The notes below the pieces were generated by a model, which made no database searches, was not told where the DNA came from, and saw only the letters and a list, made by a program, of their open reading frames with translations. Positions 1 through 5,302 of a DNA stretch of 6,229 bases are shown here, one piece after another. The DNA is from Acidimicrobiaceae bacterium. GTDB lineage: Bacteria > Actinomycetota > Acidimicrobiia > Acidimicrobiales > Bog-793. The stretch lies in NCBI GenBank assembly GCA_003170375.1, contig PMZN01000178.1:1-6229 (forward strand). Direction: 5' to 3'. Position 1 is the first letter of the stretch. The number at the start of each line of letters is the position of its first letter. The translations under genes and the position numbers were made by a program.

Positions 1-151
1 GAGCGGCCTCGATCTGGCGCGCCGTGAGCCACGCCGGTTCGAGAGCTTGAATCCCGAAGTCGCCGAAGTTGATGGTCTCGCCACCCTTCGTCATTCCGGA
101 CATGCGCCCGCGTTGCTGCTTGCGGTGCTTGACCTTGCGAGGCATCAGCAT
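1..151 (-). CDS. rplP: 50S ribosomal protein L16, 3' part beyond the window
   Basis: L16 binds near the A site and helps position aminoacyl-tRNA. Only the first 50 codons are in the window. They read [19 protein letters not shown], then [18 protein letters not shown] and [11 protein letters not shown], a clear match to the L16 N-terminus, with the [10 protein letters not shown] form seen in actinobacteria. The start is ATG at 151, two bases after the rpsC stop. A second ATG at 145 (MPRK) is in frame, but the ML-x-P-[RK] beginning is the family norm and favours 151. About 90 residues are missing. The next genes would be expected to be rpmC (L29) and rpsQ (S17), but these are not visible. Confidence 0.95.
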   Translation of the reverse strand, partial: MLMPRKVKHRKQQRGRMSGMTKGGETINFGDFGIQALEPAWLTARQIEAA

Positions 152-153
152 GG

Positions 154-1125
154 TCAGTCGGCCTCCCTACGGAAATGTGGGACGTCGTGATGCTGCTCGC
201 GAGTCCGGCGCTCGATCTCTTCTTCCTCCGCGAGAAGCTTCTCGAGCGGATCCTCTGTGACGACCGGGGCCGCGGGCTCCGGCGTCTGATCGGGGGTAGG
301 CACAGCCGCCACCTCGGCCTCCGCCTCAGGCTCGACCTCGGGCACCACTTCGGCCGCGACCGAACCCGGCTCGCCGAGCTCGGGCCTGCGCCGGCCGCCG
401 CCAGCGGTGACGATGCGCTTGGGGCGTGCCTGGCCGGACGTCTCTCCCACCGCCATGGCCGCCTCACGCGAGATCTTCTCTTCCGCGGACGTCTTGTAGG
501 GCAGGATGTCGCCCTTGTAGATCCAGACCTTGATCCCGATCCGACCGGTCGACGTCTTCGCCTCGCGGAAGCCGTAGTCGATATCTGCACGCAGAGTGTG
601 CAGCGGGACCCGGCCTTCGCGGTAGGACTCCTTGCGTGCCATCTCGGAACCGCCCAAGCGACCGGAGCACTGCACGCGCACTCCCTGGGCGCCCGCCTTC
701 TGGACCGTCTGAATCGCACGCTTCATGGCGCGACGGAAGCTGATCCGTCGCTGGAGCTGGTCGACAATGCCCTGAGCGATCAAGGCTGCATCCAGTTCGG
801 GTTGCTTGATCTCCTGGATGTTGAGCTGCACGTTGGCGTTGTGGGTGATGCGCGCCAGCTGACGTCGTAGCCGGTCGGCTTCGGCGCCGCGGCGGCCGAT
901 CACGATGCCGGGCCGCGCGGTGTGCACGTCGATGCGGAGGCGGTCCCGGGTGCGCTCGATCTCGATCCGGCTCACGGCGGCAGCTTCGAGCTGGGTCATG
1001 AGGTAGTCGCGGACCTTCCAGTCCTCGACAACCGAGTCCTGATAGTTCCGGTCGTCGAACCAGCGTGACTTCCAGTCGGTCGTGACACCGAGGCGGAAGC
1101 CGTATGGATTGACCTTCTGGCCCAT
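154..1125 (-). CDS. rpsC: 30S ribosomal protein S3 with an extended acidic C-terminus
   Basis: S3 forms the mRNA entry site of the 30S subunit with S4 and S5. The product is 323 residues; E. coli S3 has 233 and many actinobacteria about 270. [23 protein letters not shown] is the canonical N-terminus. The KH domain carries the GxxG loop as GRRG (77-80). [15 protein letters not shown] includes Arg131, Arg132 and Lys135, the positions tied to mRNA helicase activity in E. coli. [19 protein letters not shown] and [16 protein letters not shown] complete the C-terminal domain by about residue 209. Residues 251-323 are low complexity: a Pro/Glu/Ala/Val-rich stretch, then a charged helix-like segment with EEEE at 300-303, then a His- and Arg-containing end. 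Start and stop are clear: ATG in a TGATG overlap with rplV, TGA two bases before rplP. Confidence 0.97.
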   Translation of the reverse strand: MGQKVNPYGFRLGVTTDWKSRWFDDRNYQDSVVEDWKVRDYLMTQLEAAAVSRIEIERTRDRLRIDVHTARPGIVIGRRGAEADRLRRQLARITHNANVQLNIQEIKQPELDAALIAQGIVDQLQRRISFRRAMKRAIQTVQKAGAQGVRVQCSGRLGGSEMARKESYREGRVPLHTLRADIDYGFREAKTSTGRIGIKVWIYKGDILPYKTSAEEKISREAAMAVGETSGQARPKRIVTAGGGRRRPELGEPGSVAAEVVPEVEPEAEAEVAAVPTPDQTPEPAAPVVTEDPLEKLLAEEEEIERRTREQHHDVPHFRREAD

Positions 1126-1772
1126 CAGTCGCTCGTTTCCTCGTCGCCGGCGGCGTCGTCGTCGCTCTCGGCTTGCTCGTCCTCGCTGCCGGCGAGCGCA
1201 TGCTCGACCGCTGCGTCGAGATCAGTCGCTTCTCCGGTGTCGCCCGCCGCCACGATCCCGAGAACCTGCTCGTCGACTGCGGGCGCCTCGGACGTCCCGG
1301 CCTTGGCGGCTGCGCTCGCGCGTCCCTGACGGCGCGCCCCGGCCACCCGGCGCGCCCGGCGGTCGGCTTGCTCGGCGGCAACGCGGGCACGTCGCCGGTT
1401 CAGCTCTTCGTCCGGCATGCGCGAAACGATGACCGTGACATGACAGGTCCGTTTCCGGATTCGTGTGGCACGCCCTCGAGCGCGCGGGCGCCACCGCTTC
1501 AGCGTCGTGCCCTCATCTGCGTAGCAGGCCGACACGAACAGCTCTTCGGCTTCGATGCCGTCGTTGTGGAACGCGTTCGCGGCTGCCGAGTGCAGGACCT
1601 TGCCGATCACCGTCGCCACTTCCCGGTCGCAGTACTCGAGGATCTCCGAGGCCCGCTGATAATCCTTGCCGCGGATAAGGTCGAGCACTTCGCGCGCCTT
1701 GTAGGCCGACACGCCCGAATTCTTGAGAACGGCGCGGATCCCGGGCCGCTCGTTGGTCTTCACACCGGTCAC
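1125..1772 (-). CDS. rplV: 50S ribosomal protein L22 with a long C-terminal extension
   Basis: L22 lines the exit tunnel with a long beta-hairpin that, with L4, forms its constriction and is a known macrolide-resistance site. The product is 215 residues against about 110 in E. coli. The conserved core covers residues 8-118: [31 protein letters not shown], then the hairpin [32 protein letters not shown] (85-116). The family usually has GP where GT stands at 88-89. After the core comes an Arg/Ala-rich basic linker (125-158), then a tail rich in acidic residues (161-215; 11 of the last 20 are Asp or Glu). The start is GTG at 1772, with GAGG in the rpsS 3' end as SD; a second in-frame GTG lies at 1763. 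Long tails on L22 occur in actinobacteria. The TGA stop overlaps the rpsC ATG (TGATG). Confidence 0.96.
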   Translation of the reverse strand: MTGVKTNERPGIRAVLKNSGVSAYKAREVLDLIRGKDYQRASEILEYCDREVATVIGKVLHSAAANAFHNDGIEAEELFVSACYADEGTTLKRWRPRARGRATRIRKRTCHVTVIVSRMPDEELNRRRARVAAEQADRRARRVAGARRQGRASAAAKAGTSEAPAVDEQVLGIVAAGDTGEATDLDAAVEHALAGSEDEQAESDDDAAGDEETSD

Positions 1773-1773
1773 G

Positions 1774-2052
1774 TCAGCGCCTCGCTGCCCGTTCTTGGCC
1801 GGCGTGGTAACGGAACGTCCGGGTGGGGGCGAACTCTCCGAGCTTGTGGCCGACCATCGACTCGGTCACATATACCGGCACGTGCTTGCGGCCGTCGTGA
1901 ACCGCGATCGTGTGACCGACCATGTCCGGGATGACCGTCGAGCGACGCGACCAGGTCTTGATGACGCGCTTCTCATTCGAGGCGTTGAGCGTGTCGACCT
2001 TGCGAAGCAGGTGATCGTCGACAAAAGGTCCCTTTTTCAGGCTACGAGGCAT
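1774..2052 (-). CDS. rpsS: 30S ribosomal protein S19
   Basis: S19 is a 30S head protein that pairs with S13 and reaches toward the A-site finger. The product is 92 residues, the normal length. [19 protein letters not shown] is the canonical N-terminus, followed by [50 protein letters not shown], nearly the full family consensus. The ATG at 2052 has GGAG 5 nt upstream in the 18-nt gap after rplB. The stop TGA is one base before the rplV GTG. Confidence 0.98.
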   Translation of the reverse strand: MPRSLKKGPFVDDHLLRKVDTLNASNEKRVIKTWSRRSTVIPDMVGHTIAVHDGRKHVPVYVTESMVGHKLGEFAPTRTFRYHAGQERAARR

Positions 2053-2070
2053 GATGGCTCCGCTCGGCGG

Positions 2071-2907
2071 TCAACGGCGGGCGCCGCGGGTGCGGCGACG
2101 ACGGATGATGAGCTGGTCAGACCGCTTGTGGCGCGGCCGTGTCCGACCCTCGGCCTGACCCCACGGCGACACCGGGTGGCGGCCACCCGAGGTCTTCCCC
2201 TCGCCACCGCCGAGAGGGTGGTCGACCGGGTTCATAGCGACCCCGCGGGTCTGGGGCCGGATGCCCTTCCAGCGGTTACGTCCCGCTTTGCCGATGGAGA
2301 TGAGCTCGGCCTCTGAGTTGCCGACCTCGCCGAGCGTCCCACGGCAGTCGATCGGGACCCGCCTCATCTCGGTCGACGGCAGCCGCAAGGTCGCGAACAT
2401 CCCCTCCTTCGCGACGAGCTGCACGCTCATGCCGGCGCCTCGGGCGAGCTTGCCTCCACCGCCGGGACGGAGCTCCACGTTGTGGATCACCGAGCCCACC
2501 GGGATGTATCGCAGCGGGAGGGCATTGCCCGGGCGAATCTCGGCGCCGGGCCCGGACTGGAGCATGTCGCCGACCGCGACACGGGCCGGCGCGAGGATGT
2601 AGCGCTTCTCGCCGTCGAGGTAGTGCAAGAGGGCGATACGGGCGTTGCGGTTGGGGTCGTACTCGATCGCCGCGACCTTGGCGGGAATAGCGTCCTTGTC
2701 CCGGCGGAAGTCGACCAAGCGGTACTGCTGCTTGTGACCGGCGCCGCGGTGACGGGCGGTCTTGCGGCCGTGGTTGTTCCGGCCGCCCGTACCCGGCAGG
2801 GGTGCGAGGAGCGTCTTCTCGGGAGTCGTCTTCGTGATCTCGGAGAAGTCCGAGACCGATTGGAATCGCCGTCCCGGGCTGGTCGGCTTGCGCTTGCGGA
2901 GTGCCAT
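2071..2907 (-). CDS. rplB: 50S ribosomal protein L2
   Basis: L2 is needed for subunit association and peptidyl transferase assembly. The ATG at 2907 gives 278 residues, close to the usual 273-280. The purine-rich TGAGGGA over the rplW stop is the likely SD. Landmarks are [15 protein letters not shown], the [23 protein letters not shown] segment (41-63, family signature), the OB-fold core with [17 protein letters not shown] (80-96), the SH3-like domain [25 protein letters not shown] (about 135-159), and the C-terminal [10 protein letters not shown] and [13 protein letters not shown] motifs. His230, equivalent to the functionally critical E. coli His229 (mature numbering), is kept. The second His of the usual HPHGGGEG is Leu232 here (codon CTC, 2212-2214; CAC would be His). 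The basic tail [12 protein letters not shown] is normal. The frame is intact, so this is a real gene with one unusual residue or a base-call error. Confidence 0.97.
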   Translation of the reverse strand: MALRKRKPTSPGRRFQSVSDFSEITKTTPEKTLLAPLPGTGGRNNHGRKTARHRGAGHKQQYRLVDFRRDKDAIPAKVAAIEYDPNRNARIALLHYLDGEKRYILAPARVAVGDMLQSGPGAEIRPGNALPLRYIPVGSVIHNVELRPGGGGKLARGAGMSVQLVAKEGMFATLRLPSTEMRRVPIDCRGTLGEVGNSEAELISIGKAGRNRWKGIRPQTRGVAMNPVDHPLGGGEGKTSGGRHPVSPWGQAEGRTRPRHKRSDQLIIRRRRTRGARR

Positions 2908-2918
2908 GACGATGTCCC

Positions 2919-3209
2919 TCAGCCCTCGAACAGCTCGATACGGTCGTCGCCGACAAGCCGCACGATCGCCCGCTTTGTGTCCGGTCGTTTCCCGAAGGTG
3001 GAAGCGCGTCTTTGTCGCTTGCGCTTTCCCTTGCGCACCAGGGTGTTCACGCTGGAGACGCGTACCCCGAAAGCATCTTCCACCGCGGCGCGGATCTCGA
3101 CCTTGCTCGCCCGCGGATCGACGACGAACACGTAGGTGTGCTCGTCCATGAGCGCGTAGGACTTCTCGGAGATGACGGGGCGCAACAGGATCGAACGGCC
3201 GGCGTTCAC
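2919..3209 (-). CDS. rplW: 50S ribosomal protein L23
   Basis: L23 sits at the exit-tunnel mouth and is the docking site for trigger factor and SRP. It is 96 residues, normal length. It starts with GTG in the 4-nt GTGA overlap with rplD; GAGGA in the rplD 3' end serves as SD. The N-terminal helix [17 protein letters not shown] carries Glu15, which aligns with E. coli Glu18, the chaperone-contact residue. [25 protein letters not shown] is the family's core beta-alpha unit. The basic rRNA-binding loop [24 protein letters not shown] (about 58-81) precedes the final strand. The stop TGA is 11 nt before rplB. All expected parts are present. Confidence 0.97.
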   Translation of the reverse strand: MNAGRSILLRPVISEKSYALMDEHTYVFVVDPRASKVEIRAAVEDAFGVRVSSVNTLVRKGKRKRQRRASTFGKRPDTKRAIVRLVGDDRIELFEG

Positions 3210-4027
3210 TTGTCCTCTTCCTCATCGTCGGTCTCGGCGGCCTCGCCAACGTCCTCGGTCTCGTCGGCCTCCGGTCCGCTGTCCTCTTCGACCTCGGCGG
3301 TCCGGTCGGTCTCGCCGGTCTCTCCGACGACCTCAAGAGCGACGGGCCTCGAGGAGTTCAACACGACAGAACCCTCCGGTGCGTCGCTTACCTGGCCCGG
3401 CACCGTCTCGTCAGTGAAGACGACCCAGTCGGACACGACCACGTCATAAGCCGTGAGCTGGCCTGCCTCGACGATGTTGACGTTCGGCAAGTTCCCGAAC
3501 GAGCGCTCTGCGACCACGTCCTGGCCGCTTATCACCACGAGCACGTTGCCGTCGACGCCAAGGGCCCGAAGCGACCCGGCAGCCTCCTTGGTCTTCGGTA
3601 CTTCGAAGGACCAGCGGTCGACGAGGCAGACACGACCTTCCATTGCCCGGTCCGAAAGAGCTGCCCGCAACGCCTGGCGGACCATCTTGCGAGGCGTGCT
3701 CTGGGCGTAGTCACGGGGCTTGGGACCAAAGGCGATGCCACCGCCTGCGAATTGCGGCGCCCGGGTGGTGCCCTGTCGGGCACGGCCGGTGCCCTTCTGG
3801 CGATAAGGCTTGGCACCCCCACCGGCGACCTCGGCACGCGTCTTGGTGCTGTGGGTGCCCGAGCGCTTGGCTGCGAGTTGTGCGGTCACGACCTGGTGCA
3901 AGAGAGGCACGTTGACCAGAGCACCGAAGTAGTCCGGGTCGAGCTGGACGACCCCGAGGAGATCGCCCGAGTCGTTGCACCGTTCCACGAGAACCGACGG
4001 CAGGACTTCGACCATGGTGTCCCCCAT
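3206..4027 (-). CDS. rplD: 50S ribosomal protein L4 with an acidic C-terminal tail
   Basis: L4 lines the exit-tunnel constriction and, in gammaproteobacteria, also represses its own operon. From the ATG at 4027 the product is 273 residues, well above the 201 of E. coli. The extended tunnel loop is clear at about residues 55-105, with [32 protein letters not shown] and the [18 protein letters not shown] motif. The Rossmann-like globular part follows, with VLVVISG near 162-168 and [10 protein letters not shown] near 191-200. Residues 235-273 are a low-complexity tail in which 20 of 39 residues are Asp or Glu. The start is uncertain: ATG 4027 overlaps the rplC stop (TGATG), which favours coupling. 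A second ATG at 4015 has GGGGGA just upstream and would give [10 protein letters not shown] as N-terminus. A GTG at 4030 is also in frame. The TGA stop overlaps the rplW GTG (GTGA). Confidence 0.96.
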   Translation of the reverse strand: MGDTMVEVLPSVLVERCNDSGDLLGVVQLDPDYFGALVNVPLLHQVVTAQLAAKRSGTHSTKTRAEVAGGGAKPYRQKGTGRARQGTTRAPQFAGGGIAFGPKPRDYAQSTPRKMVRQALRAALSDRAMEGRVCLVDRWSFEVPKTKEAAGSLRALGVDGNVLVVISGQDVVAERSFGNLPNVNIVEAGQLTAYDVVVSDWVVFTDETVPGQVSDAPEGSVVLNSSRPVALEVVGETGETDRTAEVEEDSGPEADETEDVGEAAETDDEEEDK

Positions 4028-4668
4028 CACTTCCCACCCTTCACGGCGTCGCGGATGAAGACCAGCCCGCCCCGCGGTCCCGGTACGGCGCCCTTCACCA
4101 GAATGAGCTCGCGCTCGGGGTCTGCCATCACGACCTCGAGGTTCAGCGTTGTCACGCGCTCGGAGCCCATGTGGCCTGCCATTCGGGTCCCCTTGAACAC
4201 TCGGGCCGGTGTGGCGCAGGCACCGACCGAACCCGGGGCCCGGTGCTTCTTGTGGGTGCCGTGCGCGGCTCCCTGGCCTTTGAAGTTGTGGCGCTTCATC
4301 CCGCCAGCGAACCCCTTGCCCTTGCTCACGGCAGTGACGTCGATCTTGTCCCCTGGCGCCAGGATGCCCGCATTGATCTCCTGGCCGACCGAGTAGCCGC
4401 TCGTGTCGTCGAGCCGCAGCTCGACGAGGCGCACGCCCGGCTCTACGCCGGCTTTCGCGTAGTGACCGGCATCCGGCTTGTTGAGCTTGCTCGCGGCGCG
4501 TACGCCGTAGGTGACCTGAAGGGCGGAGTAGCCCTCCTGCTCAGGGGTCTTCACACGCACCACTCGAAGAGCCGCGACTTTGACCATGGTCACGGGTACG
4601 ACGCGCTGCGCTTCGTCCCAGATCTGCGTCATGCCGACCTTTTCGCCGACGATCGCCTTGGTGGCCAT
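4027..4668 (-). CDS. rplC: 50S ribosomal protein L3
   Basis: L3 is one of the two early 23S assembly-initiator proteins; its long finger reaches the peptidyl transferase centre. The product is 213 residues, normal for the family. The start MATKAIVGEKVGMTQIW is the canonical N-terminus, and an SD element supports the ATG at 4668. The reading frame stays open for 85 more codons upstream, but that part has no L3 similarity. The central finger runs roughly from GKGFAGGMKRHNF (117-129) through GTHKKHRAPGSVGACATP (137-154) to RVFKGTRMAGHMG (156-168). Where E. coli has the glutamine methylated by PrmB (QNQTPG), this protein has ACATPA, as actinobacterial L3 usually does, so that modification is not expected. 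The C-terminus is LVKGAVPGPRGGLVFIRDAVKGGK-like to the end. The TGA stop overlaps the rplD ATG by one base (TGATG). The gene opens the tightly coupled downstream block after the long spacer. Confidence 0.97.
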   Translation of the reverse strand: MATKAIVGEKVGMTQIWDEAQRVVPVTMVKVAALRVVRVKTPEQEGYSALQVTYGVRAASKLNKPDAGHYAKAGVEPGVRLVELRLDDTSGYSVGQEINAGILAPGDKIDVTAVSKGKGFAGGMKRHNFKGQGAAHGTHKKHRAPGSVGACATPARVFKGTRMAGHMGSERVTTLNLEVVMADPERELILVKGAVPGPRGGLVFIRDAVKGGK

Positions 4669-4683
4669 GCTCTCTTTGCCTCT
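4669..4683 (-). promoter_or_regulatory. rplC ribosome-binding site
   Basis: AGAGG (4679-4683) lies 10 nt upstream of the ATG at 4668, and a second purine run, AAAGAGAG, directly abuts the start. It supports the ATG at 4668 as the rplC start rather than the upstream in-frame GTG or ATG codons. Its AGA overlaps a possible 5-bp pairing with 4710-4714. Confidence 0.55.
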
Positions 4684-4713
4684 GCTCGTGATCGCGCCGG
4701 GGCTCGCGGGCAG

Positions 4714-4733
4714 AACGGATGGCGTCACCCGTT
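4714..4733 (-). other. 8-bp hairpin with tetraloop about 45 nt upstream of rplC
   Basis: AACGGGTG pairs with CATCCGTT, giving 8 bp including one G-U wobble, around an ACGC tetraloop. It is the last clear helix before the rplC ribosome-binding site. A wobble pair in a helix fits an RNA structure, because the matching DNA inverted repeat is imperfect. Its last base competes with the alternative TCTGC/GCAGA pairing that would reach the rplC Shine-Dalgarno region, so a switch between two folds is conceivable. Confidence 0.42.
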
Positions 4734-4753
4734 GTCGCCGTTCGCGCCCGACC

Positions 4754-4770
4754 GACTGTGGATGACAGTC
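4754..4770 (-). other. Small perfect hairpin in the rpsJ-rplC spacer
   Basis: GACTGT and ACAGTC form a perfect 6-bp stem with a CATCC loop on the transcribed strand, 7 nt downstream of the larger 4778-4816 stem-loop. A 6-bp repeat alone could be chance; its place in a row of hairpins makes it more believable. Confidence 0.4.
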
Positions 4771-4777
4771 CCTTGTC

Positions 4778-4816
4778 GTGCGGACGCTCCGCCCGGACAT
4801 CCGGAGCGGAGCGCAC
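4778..4816 (-). other. Long GC-rich stem-loop in the rpsJ-rplC spacer
   Basis: Reading the minus strand, GTGCG pairs with CGCAC (5 bp), CTCCGC with GCGGAG (6 bp) and CCGG with CCGG (4 bp) around an ATGT tetraloop. A single-base bulge lies on the 5' arm and a 4-nt CGTC bulge on the 3' arm. That is 15 pairs in 39 nt, nearly all G-C. It lies in the middle of the spacer, about 110 nt upstream of rplC. This is the most extensive helix in the spacer and the natural core of any structured leader. A protein-binding role (for example L4, L3 or S10) is speculation. Confidence 0.55.
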
Positions 4817-4913
4817 ATCATGTCTCGCCGAAAGGTCCCCCAGAACCTGCCTTGGGGCGCTCCCGGACGTCGTGCTCGTGGACGCGACGGACAACGTGCC
4901 CGCCGAGTTCGAA

Positions 4914-4943
4914 AGCATAGCACTCGCTCGCCTGCCGGCCCAA
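4914..4943 (-). promoter_or_regulatory. Weak candidate internal promoter in the rpsJ-rplC spacer
   Basis: An extended -10 element, TGC followed by TATGCT (4914-4919), lies 18 nt after TTGGGC (4938-4943), which shares only TTG with the -35 consensus. If active it would start transcription about 240 nt upstream of rplC and give the main block of ribosomal genes its own control. The -35 half is poor and sits inside the hairpin, and such matches arise by chance, so this is a lead only. Confidence 0.22.
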
Positions 4944-4959
4944 GGCCGTGTGGCAGGCG
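4929..4959 (-). terminator. Strong hairpin just after rpsJ; possible attenuator or U-less terminator
   Basis: On the minus strand, CGCCTGC pairs with GCAGGCG (7 bp). Inside it, after a 4-nt CACA bulge, CGGCC pairs with GGCCG (5 bp) around a TTG loop. The first stem base lies 6 nt after the rpsJ stop codon. The sequence downstream (AGCGAGTGCTATGC) has no T-run, so this is not a classical intrinsic terminator. It could be a U-less terminator or attenuator, an RNA-processing or 3'-end-protecting structure, or the first helix of a regulatory leader. The fold is seen directly in the sequence; the function is inferred. Confidence 0.5.
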
Positions 4960-4965
4960 GTCGGG

Positions 4966-5292
4966 CTAAGCCGTCTGGATCTTGATCTCGATGTCGACCC
5001 CGGCGGGAAGATCGAGCCGTTGAAGCGAGTCCACCGTCTTCGGCGTGTGCTCGACGATGTCGACGAGGCGCTTGTGAATGCGCATCTCGAAATGCTCACG
5101 GCTGTCCTTGTGCTTGTGAGGCGAGCGGATGACCGTGTAGCGGTGCATCTCGGTAGGAAGCGGGACGGGACCGCGCACCTTTGCCTGGGTGCGGAGCACC
5201 GTCTCGACGATCTTCTTCGTCGACTGGTCGATGATCTCGTGGTCGTATGCCTTCAGACGGATGCGGATCCGCTGCCGGGGGCCCTCTGCCAT
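4966..5292 (-). CDS. rpsJ: 30S ribosomal protein S10 (NusE)
   Basis: S10 is a 30S head protein that in many bacteria also acts as NusE, binding NusB in transcription antitermination. The product is 108 residues; the family is usually 101-105, and the extra residues are the short N-terminus before [12 protein letters not shown]. Family marks are the early [13 protein letters not shown] strand-helix, the 16S-contacting loop region [20 protein letters not shown] (about residues 45-64), the helix [13 protein letters not shown] and the terminal strand [11 protein letters not shown]. The ATG start is preceded by GAGAGG (an SD-like element 4 nt from the start) in the 10-nt gap after tuf. The stop is TAG. 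Unusually, it is followed not by rplC but by a 297-nt structured spacer. No S10-type leader can fit upstream, so transcription presumably comes through tuf. Confidence 0.98.
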   Translation of the reverse strand: MAEGPRQRIRIRLKAYDHEIIDQSTKKIVETVLRTQAKVRGPVPLPTEMHRYTVIRSPHKHKDSREHFEMRIHKRLVDIVEHTPKTVDSLQRLDLPAGVDIEIKIQTA

Positions 5293-5302
5293 ATCGCCTC
5301 TC

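Larger units (their letters stand above)
4669..4965 (-). promoter_or_regulatory. Long structured rpsJ-rplC spacer, candidate cis-regulatory leader RNA
   Basis: This stretch of 297 nt separates two genes that are normally nearly adjacent in the S10 operon. It holds no credible gene. The minus strand, which is the transcribed one, carries at least four inverted repeats: 4929-4959 (7+5 bp with a bulge), 4778-4816 (5+6+4 bp with bulges), 4754-4770 (6 bp) and 4714-4733 (8 bp with one G-U pair). Further weaker pairing is possible, for example CGTCG/CGACG around 4860-4885. A possible pairing of TCTGC (4710-4714) with GCAGA (4681-4685) would cover part of the rplC Shine-Dalgarno element. A weak extended -10 promoter match lies near the 5' end. 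Known background: in gammaproteobacteria L4 represses its operon through a leader upstream of rpsJ. Here that position has only 10 nt. That this spacer does the equivalent job for rplC onward is inference; I do not recognise a named RNA family in it. Confidence 0.6.

Noticed and set aside
175..870. Long plus-strand ORF (231 aa) antisense to rpsC
   Set aside because: It is the complement of certain S3 coding sequence; the Leu/Arg/Asp-rich composition mirrors codon bias on the other strand and no family is recognisable.
3206..3330. GAC/GAG-rich repeat in the rplD 3' end as a possible tandem DNA repeat
   Set aside because: The periodicity comes from low-complexity Asp/Glu/Thr codons, with no exact repeat unit visible.
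2908..3336. Upstream in-frame extension of rplB across rplW (421-aa frame)
   Set aside because: The extension overlaps the whole of rplW and is Arg/Pro-rich; [15 protein letters not shown] at 2907 is the canonical L2 start with a purine-rich SD.
4541..4918. Minus-strand ORF starting at an ATG in the spacer and running into rplC in another frame
   Set aside because: It overlaps rplC for over 120 nt, has Arg/Ser-rich composition, no recognisable similarity and no good SD.
4669..4923. In-frame 85-codon N-terminal extension of rplC beginning with GTG at 4923
   Set aside because: The added residues are Arg/Pro-rich with no L3 similarity; MATKAIVGEKVGMTQIW is the canonical L3 start with an SD before it. 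Long open frames arise easily in high-GC DNA, and hairpins fill this stretch.
4778..4969. Plus-strand ORF across the spacer beginning MRTLRPDIRSG
   Set aside because: Arg-rich translation typical of the antisense of GC-rich DNA, no recognisable domain, opposite to all genes in the window and overlapping the inverted repeats.
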